A DNA stretch of 30,434 nucleotides, taken from Chloroflexota bacterium. GTDB taxonomy: Bacteria > Chloroflexota > Anaerolineae > Aggregatilineales > Phototrophicaceae. The stretch lies in NCBI GenBank assembly GCA_026706395.1, contig JAPOYU010000090.1:382-30815 (forward strand), read 5' to 3'. The notes beneath the pieces were generated by a model. That model did not search any database and was not told where the DNA came from. It saw nothing but the letters and a program-made list of their open reading frames with translations. Shown here in pieces: positions 24,305-30,434 of this stretch. Each line of letters starts with the position of its first letter. The first letter of the stretch is position 1. A program made the position numbers and the translations under genes.

Positions 24305-25321
24305 TTAGAGGTCAAGGCGCATATGCCACAGTTCGCGCTTGACTTGGAATCGATGAACCTTGAGCAGATCGCTGACGGTCTCATCATCGCGCGGATGCTC
24401 CAAAACGATGGTCGAGCGGCTGAATCGCGAAACCACGTTGCCGAGAAGCGCCTGGGCGTAGACTTCATGATCAATATGCGGGGATGTAAAGAGCCAGGCG
24501 CGAATGCTGCCGAAGCTTATGGCGCTTTCCAACCAACATGACGCCAGTATCTCGCCGGCGGATTCATCGCGGATCACCAGTCTTTCCAAGCTGTTCAGAG
24601 AGGCCAAATCTTTAAGCCGTTTCCAAAGTGATGTCTGGAAGGCCGCTTTGTGCAGCGGTTTGAGCCAGCCAAGCCCGCCACTGCTGTTCGGGCGAGAGGC
24701 TCGGGCAAGCGCGTATTCCGCCCCCCATTCACTTGGCCGCCGCCGCGTAATGTGGAAGTCATTGATGCGCGCGAAGGGCGCCTGAGAGAATCCGCTGCGC
24801 CGCCAGACACGCCAGGCCCGCTCATAGATGAAGCCATGCCGCTCGTAAAGCCGCAGCGCCCCCGCATTGTCGCAGTTGACCTGGAGGATGATGCGAGCGG
24901 CGCCGCGCTTGCGAATCATGTCCAGGCTGGCCAGCATCAACTCATGCGCGATGCCCGACCGCTGATGATCCGGATGGACGCCGACATTCGCCAGAATCCA
25001 GGTTTCGCCTAATTCCGTCGGGTAGTTCGCCGGATAGACCGACACATTGCCGACCAATTCGCCATTTTTGATGTAGACGTATCCGAGGCTGATACCAAGG
25101 GCCAATTCGTTGACGCGCGCGATCAGCTTCAGTCCATAGCCCATCCCGCTCAGAAAGCGCATCTCCCGAATGGCGGATCGGCCGCTGCTGTCCATCGAAG
25201 CGGAAAACACCAACTCGATCAGGTCGGCCAAGGGACGAAGGTCGGTACGCAGATTTACCGGCCGGACGCCATCAGGCGCTGGGGGGCCCGCGGCGAATGG
25301 TCGGACGCTGATTCGGGTCAA
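24305..25321 (-). CDS. GNAT acetyltransferase, probably tandem with degenerate C-terminal copy
   Basis: A 338-residue soluble protein. Residues about 20-190 are a GNAT domain. The acetyl-CoA loop is VHPDHQRSGIA (115-125), preceded by the ILANVGV strand and followed by NCDNAGALRLYERHGF (149-164), the usual motif B with its Asn and Tyr. Residues about 235-338 look like a second, worn GNAT copy: a strand/helix pattern ending in LLKVHRFQVKRELWHMRL, like the end of motif B plus the last strand, but with no CoA loop. Substrate unknown. The start is a TTG at 25321 behind GAGGAAG; a promoter with a perfect TTGACA lies upstream. It is divergent from the SUMF1 gene. Confidence 0.82.
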   Translation of the reverse strand: MTRISVRPFAAGPPAPDGVRPVNLRTDLRPLADLIELVFSASMDSSGRSAIREMRFLSGMGYGLKLIARVNELALGISLGYVYIKNGELVGNVSVYPANYPTELGETWILANVGVHPDHQRSGIAHELMLASLDMIRKRGAARIILQVNCDNAGALRLYERHGFIYERAWRVWRRSGFSQAPFARINDFHITRRRPSEWGAEYALARASRPNSSGGLGWLKPLHKAAFQTSLWKRLKDLASLNSLERLVIRDESAGEILASCWLESAISFGSIRAWLFTSPHIDHEVYAQALLGNVVSRFSRSTIVLEHPRDDETVSDLLKVHRFQVKRELWHMRLDL

Positions 25322-25382
25322 GAATGCTCTTCCTCGCGGGCTTGCCGTTTGGATCCCCGGCGATGCAGGCGCATCTCAAACA

Positions 25383-25411
25383 AGCCTAAACCCAGAGCCA
25401 TGCGCTGTCAA
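25383..25411 (-). promoter_or_regulatory. Candidate promoter of the GNAT gene
   Basis: Minus strand TTGACA (25411-25406, perfect -35), 17-base spacer, TAGGCT (25388-25383, weak -10). Leader of about 55 bases to the TTG start. Confidence 0.4.
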
Positions 25412-25471
25412 GCAAGGACGCGATATCCGAGGTTCTGCCGCGCCTGGCTTTGGCGTTTACACAAGCTCGCC

Positions 25472-25500
25472 TTGTCGATTAGACTATTATCATATAGAAC
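25472..25500 (+). promoter_or_regulatory. Candidate promoter of the SUMF1-PfkB unit
   Basis: TTGTCG (25472-25477), 17-base spacer, TAGAAC (25495-25500), in the only AT-rich patch of this gap. The boxes are imperfect. It would give a leader of about 50 bases. Confidence 0.35.
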
Positions 25501-25557
25501 AGCGATGCAGTTAAGCAACAGACGTCGTCCTATTCGCTGAACCGAAGGAGCCGGCGC

Positions 25558-26973
25558 ATGACCTATCGGGCAATTGGCGGTCGCCGACACCGCAGCGCCG
25601 CCTGGCAATGGATTCTGATTGGATTCATACCGGGTCTCTTTTGCGGCGTTATCGCGATGCTTGCCGTATTGCTCGAAGGGTCTTTGCCACAGTACCTTTT
25701 GCCGACGCCCGAGCCGCAGATCATCGAAAAGCACATCGTGATGACGGCGACGGAAGATCCGAACGCGCCGACCATGACGCCGCAATTCATCGTGGTGACA
25801 GCCACCTCGGATGCCGGTTCGGCGGGCCAGCCGGTCACAGTTGCTCAAGCTACCCCGGTTCAAGGGGTGGCCGCCGAGATAGAATCGGTGCAGGTGCAGC
25901 CGACGGCCGTGCCGACTGATGTACCCGCCATTCCCACAGCGACATCTGTGCCGACCGATAGTGTTCCCGAGATTCTGATCCTCATTCGCAGCCTGACGGT
26001 GAGCGTTCCCGGGGGGTCATTCACGATGGGCACGACGCCGGTCGAGGTGACGGAAGCGGTTAACGAATGCACACGCGACGGCGGCACCTGCGAAGCGAGC
26101 TATGCCTTCGACTCCTACCCGGCGCATGAAGTCACGGTTGATTCTTTCTTGATGGAGATCACCGAAGTGACCTTCGACCAATACGTCGCCTTCCTCAACG
26201 TGCGCGGGCCGGACACGCATATCAACGGTTGCGCCGGCTTCCCCTGCATTCAGACGCAGAACGAAAGCGAGGACGCCCCGATCATCTATGACGGCAGCAA
26301 TTACAGCATCGGCAGGGGCTTGCGGCCGCACCCGGTTTACGGCGTGACATATTATGGAGCGCTGGAGTACTGCCTGGCTATCGGCCGACGCCTGCCTACG
26401 GAAGCGGAATGGGAGCGCGCCGCCCGCGCCGATGACGGGCGGATTTACCCTTGGGGCAACCGCTGGGACAATTCGCTGGCAAAAACCAACCGCCCGCTGG
26501 ACACGCCGCCAGGCTCATTCCCGGTCGGCAGTTATCCAGCCGGGGCGAGTTTCTACGGCGTTTATGACATGGCGGGCAATGTCGCCGAGTGGGCCAGTGA
26601 TTGGTACGGTGAACGGCATTACGACGAACGGGCGAATCGAGGCGCCGCAGTCAATCCCAAGGGTCCGGTCGCGGGTCAACTTAAGGTGCTGCGCGGCGGT
26701 TCGTGGAACAGCGTACCCTTCTTCAGCCGCACCGTTCACCGACAGGCAGAAGATCCGAAGTCGTATCAGCGCTGGGTCGGCTTCCGCTGTGTGGAGGATC
26801 CGCCGAATCTGGACGTCATCGGGGATGCGGGTTTGAATCCGGCAACATTGGGTCTGGACGTTCCCGTTGAGCCGCCGCAGGGGGACGACAATACAAATGC
26901 GCAGCCAACACAGCCGCCACCACCGGAAGCGAACCGCGCCGATGAAAGCGGCACGTCCAACTCCGCCGGTTGA
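25558..26973 (+). CDS. Membrane-anchored SUMF1 (FGE-sulfatase-like) domain protein
   Basis: A 471-residue exported protein with one membrane helix (about 17-43). A Thr/Pro-rich linker (about 50-140) follows, with the repeated motifs HIVMTATEDPN and FIVVTATSDAG. The SUMF1/formylglycine-generating fold covers about 146-420 (VPGGSFTMGTTP, EITEVTFDQYVAFL, RRLPTEAEWERAARA, YDMAGNVAEWASDW, VLRGGSWNS, WVGFRC). True aerobic FGE uses two close cysteines in the last motif; here only one (GFRC) is present, so sulfatase activation is unlikely. The domain is more probably a binding or signalling module, as in many bacterial copies. The tail is low-complexity. AAGGAG (25545-25550) lies 7 bases before the ATG. 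The PfkB gene follows after 21 bases. Confidence 0.87.
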   Translation: MTYRAIGGRRHRSAAWQWILIGFIPGLFCGVIAMLAVLLEGSLPQYLLPTPEPQIIEKHIVMTATEDPNAPTMTPQFIVVTATSDAGSAGQPVTVAQATPVQGVAAEIESVQVQPTAVPTDVPAIPTATSVPTDSVPEILILIRSLTVSVPGGSFTMGTTPVEVTEAVNECTRDGGTCEASYAFDSYPAHEVTVDSFLMEITEVTFDQYVAFLNVRGPDTHINGCAGFPCIQTQNESEDAPIIYDGSNYSIGRGLRPHPVYGVTYYGALEYCLAIGRRLPTEAEWERAARADDGRIYPWGNRWDNSLAKTNRPLDTPPGSFPVGSYPAGASFYGVYDMAGNVAEWASDWYGERHYDERANRGAAVNPKGPVAGQLKVLRGGSWNSVPFFSRTVHRQAEDPKSYQRWVGFRCVEDPPNLDVIGDAGLNPATLGLDVPVEPPQGDDNTNAQPTQPPPPEANRADESGTSNSAG

Positions 26974-26994
26974 GTCTAACGAGGAAGCATGCTG

Positions 26995-27924
26995 ATGGAT
27001 GGCGATTATGTCCTTGTGATCGGCTCCGCCGTATTGGAAGTCAGCGCTCGTACGGTAGCGGTATTGCAGCCGGGCATACGGCAGGCCGGGCATATCTACC
27101 GCTCCGTCAGCGGCGTGGCCCGCAACATCGCGGAAAACCTGGCGCGCCTCGATATTGAGACGGTTTTGCTTTGCGCGGTGGCGGACGATGACATCGGACA
27201 ACATGTCATTACGCATTCCAGCTTGGCCGGCATTGATTGCAGCCACGTTTTGCGGGTCAGCGACGCGCATACCGCTACCGCCATTCTGCTCTACCAGTCG
27301 GCGGATGATTACACGCGCGTTGACGATCTCGGGATAGTCGATGCGCTAGATTCGGACTATCTGCTGGAGCATGAGTGGCTCTTTGAGAACGCGACGCTGA
27401 TCGTCATCGACGCGACGCTCTCGGAAGAGGCGCTGGATACGCTTTTCGAGTTGGCGGCGCGCTATCAAGTGCGTGTCTGCGCCGACCCGACATCGCCGCG
27501 GCTGGCTAGCCGACTCAGCAAATATATCGCCAGTCTCTATCTCATCGCGCCAAACGCCAGCGAGACAGCGGCGCTCTGCTCTTTAGATGAGCCGGCGACG
27601 GAGCGGGAGTCCGCCACCGGGACAGCGCGACAACTCGTCAGCATGGGCGCGGACATCGCGGTGGTGACCCTGGGCGAGCGCGGGCTGGCATATGCTGATA
27701 GCAGCGGCGGGGGGTACCTGAGGGCGATCCAAACCGAAGTTGTGGACGCATCGGGCGCGGGCGACGCCTTCTCCGGCGCCGTGATCTTCGGCATCCTCAA
27801 TGATGTGCCGATCGATGAAGCGATGCGGCTGGGCGTGGCGGCGGCGTCTTTGACCTTACTCTGTGAAGACACGGTGCTGCAGTCGCTGAATGCCGACATG
27901 CTCTACGACGAACTGGGCGCCTAG
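26995..27924 (+). CDS. PfkB-family carbohydrate kinase, pseudouridine-kinase-like
   Basis: A ribokinase-fold sugar or nucleoside kinase of 309 residues. The first motif, GVARNIAENLARL (near residue 40), is the wording typical of pseudouridine kinases (PsuK), with Ser replacing the first Gly. The C-terminal signature is DASGAGDAFSGA with the catalytic Asp at residue 257, preceded by the VVTLGERGL strand. It would phosphorylate a sugar or pseudouridine with ATP in the cytosol. No PsuG glycosidase, the usual partner, is beside it, so substrate assignment stays open. It follows the SUMF1 gene by 21 bases. ATG 26995 is preferred to ATG 26989 because the AGGA site at 26982 is too close to the latter. 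It converges on alkA with 10 bases between stops. Confidence 0.86.
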   Translation: MDGDYVLVIGSAVLEVSARTVAVLQPGIRQAGHIYRSVSGVARNIAENLARLDIETVLLCAVADDDIGQHVITHSSLAGIDCSHVLRVSDAHTATAILLYQSADDYTRVDDLGIVDALDSDYLLEHEWLFENATLIVIDATLSEEALDTLFELAARYQVRVCADPTSPRLASRLSKYIASLYLIAPNASETAALCSLDEPATERESATGTARQLVSMGADIAVVTLGERGLAYADSSGGGYLRAIQTEVVDASGAGDAFSGAVIFGILNDVPIDEAMRLGVAAASLTLLCEDTVLQSLNADMLYDELGA

Positions 27925-27934
27925 CGGCCTTCAT

Positions 27935-28837
27935 CTAAGTTGTCGCCGGCGCATAATTGTCCATCACCCAGCGCAGCAGAACGAAGTGGCCGGCCATACC
28001 AGCATGCTCGCCGCAGCGCTCCAAGGCGTCACGGACCTGGGCAGCGCCTTTGTCACCTTTGACAGCGTAGAAGTAGCGCTGCACGGCCGCTTGCAGGGCG
28101 ACATCATTGGCGCTGACGAAGGGATAGCTGCCGAAGGCGCGGCCGACGACGTTGGTCGCGGTCCAGGGGCCGACTCCATTGAGCTCAAGCAACTGTTCAT
28201 AAGCTTGCTTGGGCGGCAAGTCTCCAATGGATTCCAGGTCTAGCTCGCTGCGGCAGATGGCGGCGGCGGTTGCGATAATCAGGTCGATTCGCTTGTTGGT
28301 GATCTTCAGCGGCTGTAGAGCCTCGCGAGTTGCGCTGGCCAATTGTGCCGGAGTCGGAAAATCGTAGACGGAGCGATCGCCGTCGATCGCGGCGCGCCTG
28401 CCGAAGAGCCGAAGCAGGCAGCGCTGTGAACGCAGCGCCGTCTTCCAGGTGATATGCTGCTCGATGATCAGGGTGATCAGCGCCTCGAACACTGTCTCGG
28501 TGCAATGGATTGGCAAGCCGACCAAGGGCTCGACCACCGGCCATAGCGATGCGTCGGCCCTTGCTGCCGCATAGAAGCCGCTTAGGTCGCGGCGCAAGCC
28601 CAGAAGATGCTGCGAGGTCTCTATGACTCGTTCTTCGTCTTCGGGGGGAAGGCACTTGCCGGAGACAATGATGGCGTCGCCTTCCTGGCGATAGGCCAGC
28701 AGGTAGCCGGCGGTGAAGCGCCAGAGCGTGTCGCCGTTTACAATGAGGCGCGCGGGATGGGCGATGCGCCGGGCGAAGTCCAGAAGCAGATCGAACCGGT
28801 ATTGGAATCGCGGCAGCGGGAGGCGAATCTCCGTCAT
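27935..28837 (-). CDS. DNA-3-methyladenine glycosylase II-type (AlkA/HhH-GPD)
   Basis: Base-excision repair glycosylase of 300 residues that would remove alkylated purines. The N-terminal 105 residues form the beta-rich AlkA-type domain (ending WPVVEPLVGLPI). The HhH-GPD core has the TLIIEQHITWKTA helix (about 122-134), the hairpin LLELNGVGPWTATNV (about 216-230) and the catalytic Asp245 in SANDVAL. No C-terminal iron-sulphur cysteines are present, which fits AlkA rather than MutY/Nth. Its ATG overlaps the stop of the CNNM gene as ATGA (28837-28834), so it is translated in coupling with a membrane protein of no known repair role. The symbol alkA is likely but the family also contains OGG-like members. 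Confidence 0.9.
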   Translation of the reverse strand: MTEIRLPLPRFQYRFDLLLDFARRIAHPARLIVNGDTLWRFTAGYLLAYRQEGDAIIVSGKCLPPEDEERVIETSQHLLGLRRDLSGFYAAARADASLWPVVEPLVGLPIHCTETVFEALITLIIEQHITWKTALRSQRCLLRLFGRRAAIDGDRSVYDFPTPAQLASATREALQPLKITNKRIDLIIATAAAICRSELDLESIGDLPPKQAYEQLLELNGVGPWTATNVVGRAFGSYPFVSANDVALQAAVQRYFYAVKGDKGAAQVRDALERCGEHAGMAGHFVLLRWVMDNYAPATT

Positions 28838-30000
28838 TCGGCGGGACTGGCCTCGGGGTTGTCCCCTGCCGGTTCAGGATCGCTGATGAGTGATTCCCCA
28901 GGCTGCAACTGATCCAGTTGCCCCGTGTAGCGGCGGCGCGCCAGCACGCGCAGGTCAGCTATTGGGTCAGATTCGTCGAGGATTTCGATGCCGAGCAAGG
29001 TCTCGACGGCATCTTCCATCGTGATGAGCCCGGCTGTGCCGCCGTATTCGTCGATGACGAGGAAGATATGATCCTGCTTGGCGATGAACTCGTCCAGCAC
29101 TTGGGCGACAGAATTCGTCTCCGGCACGACATCGAGCACCCGGGTGATTTCCCGCAGTTGGACATCGTGTTCGTCAGCCGCGGCGCGCTGGTAGATATCG
29201 TGTCGCAAGACGTAGCCTTTGACGTCATCGGCGGATTCGCCATAGACCGGAATGCGCGAGAATCGCAGTACGTCATGGGTCTGCACGATCTCGCCGATAG
29301 TCTGATCTTCTTGAAACATCACCATGACCGTGCGCGGTGTCATAATCGTTTCGACCTGTACATCGGCGAGTTGCAGCAGATTGGCGACGATGCGGTTTTC
29401 GCGTTCGCGTATGCCGCCCTCTTCCGCGCTGATGCGCGCCATCACCTGCAATTCGGAGCGCGTCACGGTCGGCGCTTCTACGCTTGGGCGCATCGAACGG
29501 GTGACGAATTCGAAGGCGAAGACGGCAGGCCGCATCACCCAAAGCAGCGCGCGCAGCGAGTAGGCGGTGAAAGGCGTGAGCGGTTTGGCATATACCGCGC
29601 CAAGCGTCTTGGGAATGATCTCGGAGAAGACGAGAATCAATAGCGTCAGCACGGCTGAGATAATGCCGAAGAACTCGCTGCCGAAGATGGCGGTGGCTTC
29701 CGCGCCGGCGCCGGCCGCGCCGACGGTGTGGGCGATGGTGTTAAGGGTGAGGATAGCCGAGATTGGGTGTTCGACATTCTGGCGCAAGCCCTGCATGATG
29801 GCACCGGCTTTGCTGCCTTGCTGCACCAAGAGTTCGATGTGGGATACGGGCGTGGAGAGCATCGCCGCTTCCCAGATGGAGCAGAGGAAGGAGATGCCGA
29901 GCGCCAGCACGACATAGAAGATAAGCGCGCCCCATTCTCCAGCGCCTCCCGCGCCGGGGGTGACCGCGAGTATGGGGGTGATTAAGGGAATACCGTCCAT
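28834..30000 (-). CDS. CNNM/CBS-domain membrane protein (hemolysin C/CorC-like, lacking CorC domain)
   Basis: A 388-residue membrane protein of the CNNM (DUF21) family, whose members are linked to Mg2+ or Co2+ transport. An extracytoplasmic Gly-rich start precedes about four hydrophobic helices in residues 25-165, including the IWEAAMLSTPVSHIELL and LVFSEIIPKTLGAVYA motifs of the family. An acidic cytoplasmic helix (ARISAEEGGIRERENRIVANL) links to a CBS pair (about 215-335; VETIMTPRTVMVMF, HIFLVIDEYGGTAGLITMED). The C-terminal CorC_HlyC domain found in most longer members is absent; the protein ends in a short acidic tail. GGAAAG precedes the ATG. It is followed by the coupled AlkA-type gene. 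Ion specificity is not readable. Confidence 0.92.
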   Translation of the reverse strand: MDGIPLITPILAVTPGAGGAGEWGALIFYVVLALGISFLCSIWEAAMLSTPVSHIELLVQQGSKAGAIMQGLRQNVEHPISAILTLNTIAHTVGAAGAGAEATAIFGSEFFGIISAVLTLLILVFSEIIPKTLGAVYAKPLTPFTAYSLRALLWVMRPAVFAFEFVTRSMRPSVEAPTVTRSELQVMARISAEEGGIRERENRIVANLLQLADVQVETIMTPRTVMVMFQEDQTIGEIVQTHDVLRFSRIPVYGESADDVKGYVLRHDIYQRAAADEHDVQLREITRVLDVVPETNSVAQVLDEFIAKQDHIFLVIDEYGGTAGLITMEDAVETLLGIEILDESDPIADLRVLARRRYTGQLDQLQPGESLISDPEPAGDNPEASPAE

Positions 30001-30034
30001 TCTTTCCGTTGAGGGGCCTGTTTAGGCGAGGGGC

Positions 30035-30040
30035 ATACTA
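30035..30040 (-). promoter_or_regulatory. Candidate -10 element of the CNNM-alkA unit
   Basis: TAGTAT on the minus strand, five of six to consensus and identical to the -10 at 20072. It is about 35 bases before the CNNM ATG. No good -35 is seen. Confidence 0.35.
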
Positions 30041-30229
30041 GCGCCGCGTTTGGATAAGCATAGCAATCAAGCGGGATGTGTACAAGTTTGAAGACTTGCT
30101 GCTGGCGCGGGCATGTTGGACCTTAGGCACGTCGCGCATTAGCTCTGGCTCCACTCCCAACTTCCGCGCAGGCGCGAGGAGACTCCGAGACAAAAGAGGA
30201 TGTTGCCAAGAGTTGCGCCGTGATGGCGC

Positions 30230-30259
30230 GCGACACAAGTGTCGCTCCTGCAAGGCTTG
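30230..30259 (-). repeat. Dispersed intergenic repeat, copy 3 (palindromic)
   Basis: Arms GCGACAC (30230-30236) and GTGTCGC (30239-30245) with AA between, continuing into TCCTGCAAGGCTTG. The part 30241-30259 matches copy 1 at 23800-23818 at 17 of 19 positions. Confidence 0.5.
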
Positions 30260-30398
30260 TCCGGTACTGGCGGCCTGGCGTTTGATTCCAGCCCGCGTCC
30301 GCGGTTCGTCCTGATCATTTTCCGCTGTATCCCGGCGCTATGGCGATCCGCGAGCGAGCAGCAATTGGCGGAGCGATTGTTAGCTTTTCGTTTGCGCA

Positions 30399-30426
30399 TT
30401 GTCCGACATTGTCCATTGTCGGACAA
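30399..30426. repeat. 10-bp perfect palindrome at right edge
   Basis: TTGTCCGACA (30399-30408) and TGTCGGACAA (30417-30426) around the 8-base loop TTGTCCAT, which itself repeats TTGTCC. It is followed by A-rich sequence. This could be an operator, a mobile-element end or a terminator stem; the context beyond the edge is missing. Confidence 0.6.
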
Positions 30427-30434
30427 AGAAAAAT

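Larger units (their letters stand above)
30001..30434. other. Upstream region of the CNNM gene, no gene seen
   Basis: A 434-base stretch to the right edge. It contains the CNNM leader, a dispersed repeat copy (30230-30259) and a strong palindrome (30399-30426). The open frames here have no recognisable motif and unbalanced composition, so I call none of them. A gene could begin just past the edge. Confidence 0.55.

Noticed and set aside
25558..26973. A working formylglycine-generating enzyme for sulfatases
   Set aside because: Only one Cys is present in the final motif, and no sulfatase is nearby.
1..30434. tRNA, rRNA or CRISPR array
   Set aside because: No tRNA-like T-loop/acceptor combination, no rRNA-like sequence and no regularly spaced repeats were found when reading the gaps; a covariance-model scan would be the decisive test.

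Overview
The window is a gene-dense, moderately GC-rich bacterial chromosome segment with 24 protein genes. I see no rRNA, tRNA, CRISPR array or intact insertion sequence. The gene set points to Chloroflexota, most likely an Anaerolineae-type lineage. The clues are extracytoplasmic proteins whose N-terminal membrane segment is followed by a 'VVVTATP'-like Thr/Pro linker (genes at 20111 and 25558), an F420-type LLM oxidoreductase, a DUF3417-type glucan phosphorylase, and a CdaA/CdaR system. This placement is inferred from family knowledge and was not tested by a search.

Positions 98-15779 are one long run of minus-strand genes. In transcription order they are glgP, miaB, an SH3/Ig lipoprotein, a REC-Roadblock-transposase-like fusion protein, polA, argF, cdaA, cdaR, der, lepB and a YgiT-type zinc-finger protein. 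Several internal promoters are visible, so this is a series of overlapping transcription units. The tightest couplings are miaB/lipoprotein (TGATG) and cdaA/cdaR (ATGA). Positions 13212-19960 form a glycogen locus: glgP, a stand-alone CBM48 protein on the plus strand with its own promoter and terminator, and the glgA-glgC-LLM oxidoreductase unit. Positions 20111-23772 hold envelope genes: a LysM/lamin-tail protein, DUF1992, tatA, and a cyclic-nucleotide-binding-like protein with two membrane PH modules. After a 532-base convergent gap with repeats come a GNAT protein, a membrane-anchored SUMF1-domain protein followed by a PfkB kinase, and a CNNM/CBS transporter-like gene coupled to an AlkA-type glycosylase.

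The most unusual object is the 650-residue protein at 8919-10871. It joins a degenerate response-regulator receiver, an acidic linker, a Roadblock-like domain, and a C-terminal domain that lines up with the IS200/IS605 TnpA (Y1/HUH) fold. The HxH motif in that last domain has become F-x-Y and the catalytic Tyr position is Phe. It looks like a transposase fold recruited as a non-catalytic module. Other points of interest are a recurring extended -10 promoter element (TGCTAnnAT), a LexA-type box and nested inverted repeats in the 23773-24304 gap, a small dispersed intergenic repeat family, and a 10-bp palindrome at the right edge.
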